Assembly: GCA_961205875.1 (NCBI GenBank)
Contig: OY540810.1
Span: forward strand, 22,568,001-22,632,000
Length of the DNA stretch: 64,000 nt
Source: Sialis fuliginosa
Taxonomy: Eukaryota > Arthropoda > Insecta > Megaloptera > Sialidae
Reading direction: 5' to 3'
Below the pieces are notes generated by a model. The model had not been told where the DNA came from. It ran no database searches and saw nothing but the letters and a program-made list of their open reading frames with translations. Of the stretch, positions 49,901 through 59,700 are shown piece by piece. Made by a program: the position numbers and the translations under genes. How positions within the stretch are numbered: the stretch's first letter is position 1; every line of letters begins with the position of its first letter.

Positions 49901-52900
49901 ACCCGTGTAGTCCCCCTTTTAGGGGCAAAAATATCTCCGCGGATTTAGTTTTTCTTATTTATCTCGCAAATGGTTATCCGGACGACACAAATAGAAGACA
50001 CCTAAAATAATGTTTATTAGATTCTAAACAAAAGTTGTTATTATAAATTTTACGATAAGAGTCACCGTTGCCGTATAAATGGGGGTTAAAATTATGTGAA
50101 AATTTGCGCGCGCGGTGAAACTTGCGTTCATGCTCAAATATCTCGTAAACGGGTTTTCTCACGAGAAAAATTAATAGAACAAATATTAAAGAGCAGACAA
50201 TTCTCTATCAGAGGTATGAATCTGTTATCCTGTAAAATTATTTTTTAATTAATTTTGGTCACCACAAGTAGAATGACATATATGACAATTTAAGAAAAGT
50301 AACGGTTCTCGTCCAATTTTGTTTTCGTTATGTATAATTAAGCACTTGTAAAGTTAAGTTAAGGTTCTTTTATAATAATTTATGAATATATAGAGAAAGA
50401 AAGAGAAAAAAATTGTGTTAAATAGACCTGCATTTATCAATAAATAAAAAAATAACTATACGAACAAAAAAAATTTTTTTTAATTATAAAGTACACCCTG
50501 TATAATATATTATATTAAACTTATGTTATAAATATAACAAAACATTAAAATTATAAATATTTATAGGCTACAAACATGTTTTTTATTTTCTTTAGTTGGA
50601 AAAACTTCTATTAACACTAGTGCAGAATCTCTTGATAGCTCCTATTTGTTATACAAACCTTCAAACGCCCAAAACTTTAGGATGAATATATTTGTCATAA
50701 AGTTTAGAATAATAAACAATTAATTATTTTTTACTTAATATTGTACATTTAGAGTAATTTGAAGTTGAAATTGATGACTATAAGACGATAACAGTAAGAA
50801 TTGTGTCGAATATATTCTTTTTTGTTTCAAATCTCGTGAACGGTCAATTAGATGTAAAAAATGTACTGAAACTAAATTGTCGGCAATGAAATTTTGAATA
50901 ATATTTCGTTATGTTTCACATGTCAAATATTAAAGTTTCCAAGTAAATAAAGGTCAAAGTTACAAATTAATTGATATATTACATGAACGGTGAAAAGCAG
51001 GGTATATTTGTCACACAATATTTTATGACCAGTTTTTTATAATTCAAAAAATTATAGAAAATATAATAGAGTGGACTTATATCTACCATACATAAATTTT
51101 ACTTTTACAAAAAATATGATAGTTTTATTGTTAAACATGATTTCTCAGCATTGTTATTTTGTATGATATTTTTAGTATGTATGGTAATTATTATTTTTTT
51201 ATTCCGTCCGATCTTTATGATTTCAACACTGCAATTCATGATGGAAATATAAAATTTTATACAGTTGTACATCAAACCCACCTCTACAAACCTAGATATG
51301 ACTATCCTCAAATCTTGTGCGGTCCCACATTCAGAGGTTAACATAATATCTTCACAAGTTTTCTTTATTTAAATTTTTTAATTTTAATTTTTGAAAATGA
51401 TACGATAAATATATACATACATTTAAATATTCATATGTGCATTTTACTCATCTATTAAAATGCAATATTTGAATTGTGTTATACGATTTTTATATTTTAT
51501 TTATAGTATTATTTACAAAATTTAAATAAAAAAACTTGTGGAGATACTATTTTAACCTCTGAATGGAGGACCGCACAAGATTTGAGGATAGTCATATCTA
51601 GGTTTGTAGAGGTGGGTTTGATGTACAACTGTATAAAATTTTATATTTCCATCATGAATTGCAGTGTTGAAATCATAAAGATCGGACGGAATAAAAAAAT
51701 AATAATTACCATACATACTAAAAATATCATACAAAATAACAATGCTGAGAAATCATGTTTAACAATAAAACTATCATATTTTTTGTAAAAGTAAAATTTA
51801 TGTATGGTAGATATAAGTCCACTCTATTATATTTTCTATAATTTTTTGAATTATAAAAAACTGGTCATAAAATATTGTGTGACAAATATACCCTGCTTTT
51901 CACCGTTCATGTAATATATCAATTAATTTGTAACTTTGACCTTTATTTACTTGGAAACTTTAATATTTGACATGTAAAACATAACGAAATATTATTCAAA
52001 ATTTCATTGCCGACAATTTAGTTTCAGTACATTTTTTACATCTAATTGACCGTTCACGAGATTTGAAACAAAAAAGAATATATCCGATACAATTCTTACT
52101 GTTATCGTCTTATAGTCATCAATTTCAACTTCAAATTACTCTAAATGTACAATATTAAGTAAAAAATAATTAATTGTTTATTATTCTAAACTTTATGACA
52201 AATATATTCATCCTAAAGTTTTGGGCGTTTGAAGGTTTGTATAACAAATAGGAGCTATCAAGAGATTCTGCACTAGTGTTAATAGAAGTTTTTCCAACTA
52301 AAGAGAATAAAAAACATGTTTGTAGCCTATAAATATTTATAATTTTAATGTTTTGTTATATTTATAACATAAGTACATATAATATATTATACAGGGTTTA
52401 CTTTATAATTAAAAATTTTTTTTTTTGTTCGTATAGTTATTTTTTGATTTATTGATAAATGCAGGTCAATTAAACACAATTTTTTTCTCTTTCTTTCTCT
52501 ATATATTCATAAATTATTATAAAAGAACCTTAACTTAACTTTACAAGTGCTTAATTATACATAACGAAAACAAAATTGGACGAGAACCGTTACTTTTCTT
52601 AAATTGTCATATATGTCATTCTACTTGTGGTGACCAAAATTAATTAAAAAATAATTTTACAGGATAACAGATTCATACCTCTGATAGAGAATTGTCTGCT
52701 CTTTAATATTTGTTCTATTAATTTTTCTCGTGAGAAAACCCGTTTACGAGATATTTGAGCATGAACGCAAGTTTCACCGCGCGCGCAAATTTTCACATAA
52801 TTTTAACCCCCATTTATACGGCAACGGTGACTCTTATCGTAAAATTTATAATAACAACTTTTGTTTAGAATCTAATAAACATTATTTTAGGTGTCTTCTA

Positions 52901-53951
52901 TTTGTGTCGTCCGGATAACCATTTGCGAGATAAATAAGAAAAACTAAATCCGCGGAGATATTTTTGCCCCTAAAAGGGGGACTACACGGGTTTTTGAAAT
53001 GTCGCCATTTCTAGTTTTGTAGAGGAAGGTTTAATGTACAACTATACCAATTTTCATGCTTCTATCAAAAAGTGCAGATGAAAAGTTCTTAACGTCCGGA
53101 CTAACATAACAGTGTTGCTAGGGAGCCAATTCACAACATGGTATTTCACTTTTACTTTTTTACTCCCCCATTTTTCAATAAAACACTTCTTATAGCCGTG
53201 TTTGTTTTTTATCAACACCTCTGTTTTAAATAACAATCTATATATAATATATTTATATGTATAAGATCTTATAGTTCGTATTATTTAAATATAATATATG
53301 TAACATGTACATGCTTAATATTATAGATACGCATTTTGACCATGAAAAATGAACGCAATGTACTCATGTTACAATCAATGAAACTGAAAACGTTTATTTA
53401 AATACATACAGAAGTATATTATTGCCACAGTATTATTTACACTGTTTTACATTTTTGTTAACATTTATTTACTTGTTTCCACAGCGAAACAATATTTACA
53501 ATTTTCCATACAAAGAAAGATTTCGTCAATTTGATAAGAGTTGATTACAAACTCCATTACTTTATAGAGCGCTTGAGAATATTTTTAGTTATTATTATTT
53601 ATTATTACATAAAAATGTTTTTAGATTCGAGTAACTAAATTGATACATGGATTGATAGGTATCTGTATATTGGATCTACTTGTATGTTGTAAGATAAATT
53701 TAGGTATGGCCCTTGTATAATTTATTATCGATTTAGAAATAGTATTTATGTAATATGTTAGTTTATATAGAATGAATAAATATTAAAAATATAATCACAT
53801 GATCAATTATATAGTCGTTACGTAATCAATAGGTTAGAATACTATCAAGCAATTAATAATACCGACCTTTCTTTGATTCTTCATTAGAGACGTCATTTTC
53901 TTCACTTTTAGTTGCACTGTTTGGTTCATTGACTTCTGTACCAAGGGCCAT
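31901..53951 (-). CDS. clu: Clueless / CLUH, clustered mitochondria protein
   Basis: A cytosolic RNA-binding protein that binds mRNAs of nuclear-encoded mitochondrial proteins and keeps mitochondria dispersed. I find 18 coding exons: 53951-53867, 38878-38795, 38280-38132, 38004-37558, 37488-37352, 37286-37057, 36737-36601, 36237-35830, 35766-35592, 35533-35195, 35139-34934, 34459-34154, 33855-33638, 33573-33171, 32794-32669, 32612-32397, 32337-32129 and 32060-31901. Together they encode 1344 aa in one frame, in the family range. The order is: a low-complexity N terminus; CLU_N ([33 protein letters not shown]); the central CLU domain ([32 protein letters not shown]); then TPR-like repeats ([40 protein letters not shown]). 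Intron 1 is about 15 kb. The start ATG is chosen because it is the first in-frame one before a good donor, and it is less certain than the rest. Confidence 0.95.
32855..32897. repeat. Short hairpin repeat, copy 2 (clu intron)
   Basis: GAAGAGAAAAATAACCAA pairs imperfectly with TTGGTTATCTTTCTCTGAGG. It shares the GGTTATCTTTCT core with copies 1 and 3. Confidence 0.65.
33941..33980. repeat. Short hairpin repeat, copy 3 (clu intron)
   Basis: AAGAGAAATATAACC is mirrored by GGTTATCTTTCTTTGGGG. It is followed by TAGAGCTAGAGT, similar to the flank of copy 1. Confidence 0.65.
34830..34881. repeat. Degenerate hAT end
   Basis: AAGGTTGTGAACCACTG resembles the reverse of CAGTGGTTCTCAAA, the terminus of the MITE at 49471. 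No clear partner end is found in this intron. Confidence 0.4.
36305..36545 (+). repeat. Dispersed repeat, family L, copy 2 (clu intron)
   Basis: It closely parallels 40473-40720: TACTGGCACCAGTTATGGCC, GTAATTCTCATGAACTTA, CAATTTAATTACCAAA and AGCCTTTTATTTTGTTT. The copy lacks the far end present in copies 1 and 3. Confidence 0.75.
39108..39680. repeat. Chimeric repeat: family F arm fused to the 11-kb repeat
   Basis: Up to about 39299 the sequence follows family F (TTTTGCTTCCTTGCC, AAGACAAACACTTTTCG, GAATCCTTGTCACATGCATA). From about 39299 it switches to the tandem-unit repeat seen at 11388-11700 (TCGTGACTGAAGAGTTAAAA, AAAGACATCCTACTCAATGG). Confidence 0.65.
40473..40905 (+). repeat. Dispersed repeat, family L, copy 3 (clu intron 1)
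   Basis: This is the longest plus-strand copy. It starts GGTAGTGGCACCAGTCTTGG and ends around GTCATCAAATTAAGTTG. It corresponds end to end with the inverted copy at 5262-5697. Confidence 0.75.
41285..41297 (+). repeat. Poly-C tract (13)
   Basis: A run of 13 C followed by A-rich sequence inside clu intron 1. It is a possible sequencing or assembly weak point. Confidence 0.8.
41657..42662. mobile_element. 1-kb inverted-repeat element with GTTTACAC ends
   Basis: The left end TGAGTACGTTTACACAGCGC is mirrored at the right by CTGTGTAAACGTACTCA. The arms of about 450-500 bp include CATCTCTTCGTCTCAGGTG, GATGGCGTACCAACAA, ATGCAGTTTACACGC and TTCCATCTCTATT. They meet near 42165-42195, where TTAGTTATG and CATAACTA motifs alternate. 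The left terminus carries an extra tandem copy of about 73 bp (41657-41729 and 41730-41790). The tandem copy creates a repetitive short ORF that I do not call a gene. Superfamily is unknown. Confidence 0.8.
42836..43735. mobile_element. 0.9-kb inverted-repeat element, family F
   Basis: TTGCTTCTTCGCTATATCG at the left is mirrored by CGATATTGCGAGGAAGCAA at the right. The arms are about 360-380 bp and include GAAGCTTTGTG, GGTCAAGACAAACACTTTTC, GTGGTTCA, GGGGAGGGGTGACATTC and TTTTTTGTAGAGCATT. Only about 130 bp lies between them. It has no coding capacity. Confidence 0.8.
43807..43899. mobile_element. Tiny hAT-like MITE, 93 bp
   Basis: CAGGGCCGTAACTA at the left and TAGTTACGGCCCTG at the right are perfect 14-bp inverted repeats. 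The flanks ATATATGT and ATATATAT match at 7 of 8 bases, so an 8-bp duplication is plausible but sits in AT-repeat sequence. Confidence 0.78.
44344..44790 (+). repeat. Single arm of family F
   Basis: It matches the left arm of 42836-43735 from TTTTGCTTCCTCGCAAAATC through GGGGGAGGGGTGACATTCC to GTAAAATATTCCCTTA. The mirrored arm is absent. Confidence 0.75.
45456..46472. mobile_element. 1-kb inverted-repeat element, family G
   Basis: The left arm starts at CACTGTCGTGCCAAACTTAA and the right ends at AAGTTTGGCACGATAGC. The arms include GAGGGAGCTACATCC, AACCCATTGTGATACAGTAA, GAGTTGGGCA, GTTTACGAGAAA and CATGAACTTTTTTTC, and they meet near 46000. The left arm has an extra stretch of about 100 bp containing GGGGCAAGTGGGCCCACTG that the right arm lacks. 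The partial copy at 14050-14886 has that stretch, so it was lost from the right arm here. Confidence 0.78.
47077..47432. mobile_element. GGGTCGATCC MITE, copy 2
   Basis: It begins GGGTCGATCCAGACTATCG, ends CAGACTGGATCGACC, and is bounded by TTAA on both sides (47073-47076 and 47433-47436). It shares the terminal segments with 23280-23445 but has about 190 bp of additional interior. Confidence 0.82.
47441..47666. mobile_element. MITE with about 38-bp terminal inverted repeats
   Basis: GGGTTGCATAAAGCAAAATT plus AACCACAATTAGTTAATCA is mirrored by TGATTAACTAATTGTGATT and TTGTGCAACCC. It starts eight bases beyond the previous MITE. No clear target duplication is seen. Confidence 0.75.
48295..48312 (+). 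repeat. Poly-C tract (18)
   Basis: An uninterrupted run of 18 C in clu intron 1. Confidence 0.85.
48411..49295. mobile_element. 8-bp-TSD inverted-repeat element hosting a nested MITE
   Basis: The ends GGCTAATACAG and CGTATTAACC are inverted, and the arms of about 75 bp include GAAGCTGTCAGAATTGTCAA and CACGTATATAGTTAT. A perfect 8-bp direct repeat, AACACTCG, flanks it at 48403-48410 and 49296-49303. It is split by the element at 48657-49184. The superfamily could be hAT by duplication length. Confidence 0.88.
48657..49184. mobile_element. Nested MITE with 9-bp TSD, 528 bp
   Basis: CAAGGTTAGTA at the left and TACTAACCTTG at the right are inverted termini, followed inward by GGTTGCCTCATAACT and its mirror. 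It is flanked by a perfect 9-bp direct repeat, TAAAAATGG (48648-48656 and 49185-49193). Nine bases fits Mutator-like elements; eight (AAAAATGG) would fit hAT. It contains no transposase. Confidence 0.88.
49471..49696. mobile_element. hAT-like MITE, 226 bp
   Basis: It begins CAGTGGTTCTCAAAGTGTGC and ends AGTTTGGAAACCATTG. It is flanked by a perfect 8-bp duplication, CTATAAGA (49463-49470 and 49697-49704). The CAGTGGTTCTCAAA start is characteristic of hAT ends in animals. The interior is GC-rich with GGCGCC blocks. Confidence 0.92.
49780..53102. repeat. Giant palindrome, 3.3 kb, in clu intron 1
   Basis: The arms run about 49780-51390 and 51505-53102 with roughly 110 bp between them. They pair outward to AGTCCGGACGTTAAG and CTTAACGTCCGGACT. 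Arm identity is very high. A compared stretch of about 230 bp differs at two adjacent sites, short ORFs repeat unchanged in the opposite arm, and across the inner 1 kb the mirror axis drifts by only one base. TA on both sides (TA-GTCCGGAC and GTCCGGAC-TA) would fit a Tc1/mariner target. Each arm holds degenerate internal modules: GTATAGTTGTACATTAAACC with CCTCTACAAAACTAG near the outside, and CAGTTGTACATCAAACCCACC with CTCTACAAACCTAG near the inside. No transposase or other protein is encoded. A transcript of this intron would form a very long dsRNA hairpin. Confidence 0.93.
53103..53866. other. 5' end of clu intron 1, nothing recognised
   Basis: AT-rich sequence between the palindrome and the first coding exon. 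No gene or repeat is recognised. Confidence 0.45.
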
Positions 53952-54773
53952 ATTCACAAAATTTAACTCACTTTAACCGAACGTTCCCTTAGCAAAACTG
54001 ATTTTTTTTTTCACCGCAACACCCCCGAACTACTGTTCTAAAGTGCACGTGCGTGTGAAGATGGCCTCAATGAAAATATTTTTGATTGGTCGATTGACTA
54101 CAAGTTAGCCAACTACATAAATCTTTATTTGATATCATATTTTATTATTTAGCTTCTTTCCCTAAATCATAAGTTCTCAAAATTATATTTTATTTAAATT
54201 GACAGCTGTGATTGACAATCCAAATTAAATGATTCGAAAAAAACCCGTAAATAACTATGGAAATATTATTATGTTGATACATTTTTGACAAAAGAATTTA
54301 TAATGAAGATTTTCAGTAATATTTACACCATTATACAAATGTAACTCAATTTTACCTACCTTATCATTTTAACTTTTAAATCAAAATTTTAAATGTAGAA
54401 AAATTAATTATAAATAAAAATCATGAAAAAAAGAAATTATACAATATGTACAATCTGTACATCATTTTACAATTCATTAAAGAAGTTTTTTAGTAAGTAA
54501 CAATAAAAAAATGCAGTTTATTAAATTATAGTTTAATAAGTTTGATTATCATTCAATTCAATTATGCATGTGGATTTATATCAATAATTTATCTTTAATT
54601 AACGTTTTGTCATCAACTCGTCGCAACTTTTACATGACTCTATATCACGATAAAAAAATGTACGTTACCACTGTTCTAATAGTCTAAAGTGACATTTTGA
54701 AGTGGAACTGTCATTTATAATAAAAAGATATTGTATTAAATTAGGCACTTCTAATTCATATACTATTCCTGAA
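53952..54773. promoter_or_regulatory. Shared upstream region of clu and sesquipedalian
   Basis: The two genes are divergent, with 822 bp between their start codons, so both promoters and 5' UTRs must lie here. A GC-richer patch (CACGTGCGTGTGAAG near 54045) stands out from the AT-rich background. I see no decisive core motif. Confidence 0.5.
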
Positions 54774-55409
54774 ATGATGAAAATAAATGAAAAAAATCTA
54801 TGTGCGTTTGCAACTTCTGCAACTCCTGTGGACCGAGAAGGGTGGTTAAATAAAAAAGGGGAGGTTAATAAAGCTTTTCAAAAAAGATGGTTTGTTTTAA
54901 AAGGCAATTTACTTTTTTATTTTGATCGTCGTGGTGATAAAGAACCAATAGGTGTTATAATATTAGAAGGATGTATAATAGAATTAACTGAAGATGATGA
55001 ACAATACAGTTTTAAAATAGATTTTCATGGTCCAAATAATAGATCATATACACTAGGAGCAGAGAGTCAAGAGGCTATGGAGCAATGGATGAAAGCTTTG
55101 GCTTGTGCTAGTTATGATTATATGAAATTAATGGTAGCTGAATTACAGCGCCAATTAGATGAAACAGATATGTATCCTGAAATTACAAATACTAATTTAA
55201 TTGGGAATGTTTCTTCACCAGTGCCACCTCCAAGAAGACATAACCCGTTTAATCGTAGTGCACCACCAACATCAAATTCAGCTCCACATAAAATTACATT
55301 TCGAGAACTACATAACGCTTACAGTAGGAAAATATTATCAGATTTAAATGCATGGCGGCACGAAAGACGACAACATAGTACAAATAATGTTGATCTCATT
55401 TCTTTTTAA
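54774..55409 (+). CDS. Sesquipedalian (PHETA/FAM109), PH-domain endosomal adaptor
   Basis: An adaptor that binds the inositol phosphatases OCRL/INPP5B and acts in recycling from endosomes to the Golgi. The single-exon ORF gives 211 aa. The PH domain spans about residues 19-115: REGWLNKKGE, RWFVLKGNLLFYF, EPIGVIILEGCIIEL, ESQEAMEQWMKAL. A short helical stretch follows (YMKLMVAELQRQLDE). A Pro-rich linker (VPPPRR) leads to the F&H motif TFRELHNAY (Phe176, His180), the OCRL-binding signature. The frame is open upstream to 54702, but the family start (MKIN.., as in MKLN..) favours 54774 or 54777. The absence of introns is unlike its neighbours. It is head to head with clu. Confidence 0.92.
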   Translation: MMKINEKNLCAFATSATPVDREGWLNKKGEVNKAFQKRWFVLKGNLLFYFDRRGDKEPIGVIILEGCIIELTEDDEQYSFKIDFHGPNNRSYTLGAESQEAMEQWMKALACASYDYMKLMVAELQRQLDETDMYPEITNTNLIGNVSSPVPPPRRHNPFNRSAPPTSNSAPHKITFRELHNAYSRKILSDLNAWRHERRQHSTNNVDLISF

Positions 55410-55776
55410 AGTATAACATAAAATAGAATAATAATATTATTTATTAAAAATATATGATTTTTCTAGCTTGTGTTATTTTATCTTTGATTCATAAACTAAT
55501 ACCAAAATATCAAACCATTTATATTTGTCATATACAGTTTAACTTGGTTATAGTATCATTGAAGAAACTGCTATAATCTTGATGTAAATATAAGTTATTG
55601 TATAAATATGTTTTATGTAATTTTTTTAATGTATAATTATATTAAATGTATTCTCTGCAGAAGTTTTTATATTATATCATACAACATATATTAAAAAATA
55701 TTTATTTTTAAGGACCCACCATGTTTCAAATTACTAAAAATCATTCTAGAGACAGTTAAAATCATCTGACAGGCAG
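55410..55776. other. 3' flank of sesquipedalian
   Basis: AT-rich probable 3' UTR and intergenic sequence, with no further gene. Confidence 0.45.
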
Positions 55777-56270
55777 GGCCATAATTAGAGACTGAGGACC
55801 CAGGGTAGGTAGTAATTGAGGGGGGCCCTCGTAGTAATTGATTTGATGACCTTTTTTTTAAGACACGCCTAGTATTATCAAGTTTAACTAAATGTTCCTT
55901 TAACTAATTGTCATATTATTAACAGAACCAAACATAATACATTAAATTAAATCGAATTTAAATTTTTTACACTGTTTTTACAACACATAATATGTACATT
56001 TTTCATTGAGAGCCTAAATATTGATTTAAATCATGTTTGTAATAAAAAAAATGTAGGTTCAAGGAGTATTTAGCACTAAAATAGCTTTAAATTTGTTGAT
56101 AATACAGGACATTAATGTTACATTTCTGAAGACCTTTTTTTAGGACTTTGTTAGTTTAAATTTTTGGAAGACTTAATTGTTGCTCTTAATGTTACGATGT
56201 TTGGGAGGCCCGGTGGTAGTTTACAGCTCTAGCTTTGGGGCCCTTAATTAGAGTGGTAGGTATGGCTTAT
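55777..56270. repeat. Degenerate hAT-like element
   Basis: It starts near CAGGGCCATAATTAG, close to the end of the 93-bp MITE at 43807. The other side has TTTGGGGCCCTTAATTAG, a weakened mirror. The interior carries GAAGACCTTTTTTTAGG, a phrase also found in the elements at 379-2729 and 14225-14626. Confidence 0.5.
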
Positions 56271-56675
56271 AGTCAAATTAATAACCTAAAAGTTTCATAG
56301 TGGAAAACAGTTTGCTAGAAATTCCATCCTTGATTGGATCAATCTCCAACAGCAAAGCTGGGGGCTGGTTGAAAATTGAGACAATCCCCATCACAACGAA
56401 CTATTTTTAAATACTATACTTTATTTGCAAAAAAACATTAAATTTTTTCTATATCTGCATTAAAAATAGATACTTGTATTTTGTTTATATGGAGATAAAA
56501 TTAGTATCGTCATCGAGTAAAAAATAAAAAATATTATTTTTTACTCAATGGTATCGTTAAAAAGTCATAAATCTATATAAGGGTATAAATAAAACTCATT
56601 AAAATTAATGATTCTTTATATTATTATTATTAATATTATTTACAAATCAATTTGTCCTAATTATTTATATATTAT

Positions 56676-56760
56676 ATATGTGTGTGTACGTGTATGTAAA
56701 TATGTATATACTTACATATACATGAATATGTGTATACATACATACGTGCATACATATACT
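56676..56760 (+). repeat. Alternating purine-pyrimidine TG/TA microsatellite
   Basis: A degenerate run of TATG, TGTG, TACA and CATA units, partly self-complementary. Confidence 0.7.
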
Positions 56761-59700
56761 TATTAACTTTATCCAATTCCCTTAAAATTGACATTCTCGT
56801 GAAACGTAATGGTTCCAACGAGAACTAAAACTATGTACAAAATTATAACTGCTCTTTGCCAAGTAATAAGACCAGTTTATTTATATATTGTACGTATAAA
56901 AATGTCATTGCTGCCACAGTGCTGCTCAAGACCAACACAGTAATAACTGATTGACCCTTATGTTTATGAATTTAGCTAATTGCTCTCTTGGCAAAGATCA
57001 ACCCTTCATCTGAGGCAATCAATGTGTATATACTAAAGAATACATGTTCAACATTGGCCCCAGAATATTATAATATTACTTTGTATATATATATTCTTTA
57101 ACTTATTTGTAACAATGTACACTAATATAATAATTCGCTATCTACGTACAGTTTTTTTAAATTTTTTTTTTAATATCATATATTTTATGTAAACTACCCA
57201 TGACATTGCTCTATAAAAATATGTATAATAATAAATAGATTTGTTAAAAATATTAATAAAACAGGTCGAGGATAATATTAATAAACAATTTTCCCTACAT
57301 ATTTGGCGGTGCATACGATCAACATCGTATTCACGCGTTGTACACGACGGTGGCTCAGCATTTGCTACGTCCTAACCAGATAAAATCACTTTCACTTATA
57401 CACATCTCTACTACAAACATTGTACGCAACACATCAATATCTTTCACATAGTTTAACAGATATCATTTATGTTGGCAAAAATTATAATTATTTAAATAAA
57501 TACAATAAACTAAATAAACATGTTCCTATTTTAATGAAAAAAACAAATACATTTATATTACAGTAAAATAAATTAGTCCACATTAAAAAACAATCTGATA
57601 AATAATTAATCATAAAATTTATCATAAGAACTAAAACTAAAAAAAAACTGTGTACATTTCTATATATATTTACAATTTTATATTTTAATGAATGCATTTT
57701 AAAAATAAATATTTAACAATTAATAATTTAATTAAAAATTACAAATTTACATTTAAAATTTCATCCATATCGTATATATTTTTAATTCTTTGCAACTATT
57801 AGGAACTGCTTTGCTTCGCACACAATGATATCTGCTAGAACAACACTCACATAATATAAATATTCGTATATATAAATATATATAAGATATAACCGTATTT
57901 ATATATATATATTAAAATTTTCTCTCAGAAACCAACTATTAAAATGCTACTATGTTCATGCCTTTGGAAACAATCAAATATCTTTGGCTGCATGATTTAT
58001 CAATGTTGAGAAGTTCATCTGCCCTTGAATATTTTTTAAATAATACAAAATTAATTGTACTATATATGAGTTAAAACCGGTCGTCAATTAATAATTTAAA
58101 CAAAGAGACAACATATTTATTTGAGCAATGAAAAATGGTAAGTAGCGATATATAATTATGTTAAAAAAATACAATTATGATATTTTTTTTTTATCACCAA
58201 CTACTGTAGTGATAGTTAAATTTTGATGTTACGTTTTATAGACCAGGAACCAACTCAGGAAAATTTATGAAATTCAGAAATAATTCTTAGAACCATGCCT
58301 CACTAGAACACCATGAGGATGCCATGACTCGGCGCTATTTCATCAAGATTGTTGAAATTGAAAATAGACTATCAATTTGGGATAGTTCCTCTGTGTAATA
58401 TTTTAATGATAACTAAAAAAATGTTAGAAGGAAATTGTGGTTATTTTTGGAGGAAAAAAACTAAATATTGTATCGTATTATTCTAAGGGATGTACCCACA
58501 ATATTTTATTTTTGTATTTTTTTTCAAGCCAAGTACAAAAGAACTACAATTTCTTACATGTTCATCATTGCGCTTGTCATTACTCAAATTTTCGCGCATC
58601 CTGACAACAACTTTTTGACGTCACACAGATGCCAAGAGAAACCATGACCTCGCAACTGGCATCACTGCCATGGCGTCGTAGTTAGGCATGACTCTTAGAA
58701 TACCATTAACGAGGTTGGCGTTGGGTTAAGAACAAAAATCAGTTTTTGCTTATTCCATTACTTACATTACGACAAAAACAGTTAACACGTTGTGTGCGAT
58801 GAACACGGCTCCCATGTCTATACAAACATTGTAGCCATGCGGTAAACACAGTAGCCGTGTTCAGTGAGTTAGTACGATATATATGTCCAACATTCTTTAA
58901 TAAATTGATTTTATATTTTCATTTTTACGTTATTTTGTGGTATATTATAGAGTATTTTATACTTTTTTTAAAGCTTTTTTACTTATTTAAAATTTGTCAG
59001 CCACGCACGAATGTTCTCAATAATTTGTTCACATTGAATTTGTTAAGTATAAAATTAAAACTAATTTAATTTTCTACATATTTTTTATTACATGCATACT
59101 TCAATTCACGAAATTTATTAAAACTGAAATCAATCACTCATTACTCTGCAAAGTTAATTAGCTCTAATTTTATATATAACTATTTTTGCCGTTGACAGAA
59201 AGTTGAGAAATCGATAGAAACTGATTTTTGTCCCTTCTCTGACTTTGTTGGTGGGAAACTTCAGGAATTCTTAGTGACACTCTAAAGAATAATATCCAGT
59301 TTGAATTTCTTCTACTCCAAAATATCTGGCGTCTGGCCTATTAAGTTTTGATAAAAGGTTTACTTACAATACAATAATTTTCGTGGTACATGTATGAAAT
59401 TAGGCTCACAGCACAATAATAGAATTACAATTGTTAATATGAACACAAACGTTACTGTAGATATTTAAACAAACTGAATGTAAAATCAAACATTTTTAAA
59501 TTGGGAAGTACAATGTGGCAGTATAGAACTTAATAGATATTATGAAAATGTCTTAAAAAGACAAAAATTGCCCTACTTCAGTCTAAAATCTCAACTATAC
59601 ATTTATTTACAGTGTGAGTATTAACAAAAACAAATGAAACATTTTATAATATACACATTTCTGTACTTATGTCGTCTCTTTTAGGCTATGAACAACATGT

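Noticed and set aside
51105-51788. Identical short ORFs on opposite strands (60-79 codons)
   Set aside because: They mirror each other because they lie in the two arms of the palindrome. No domain or start context supports translation.
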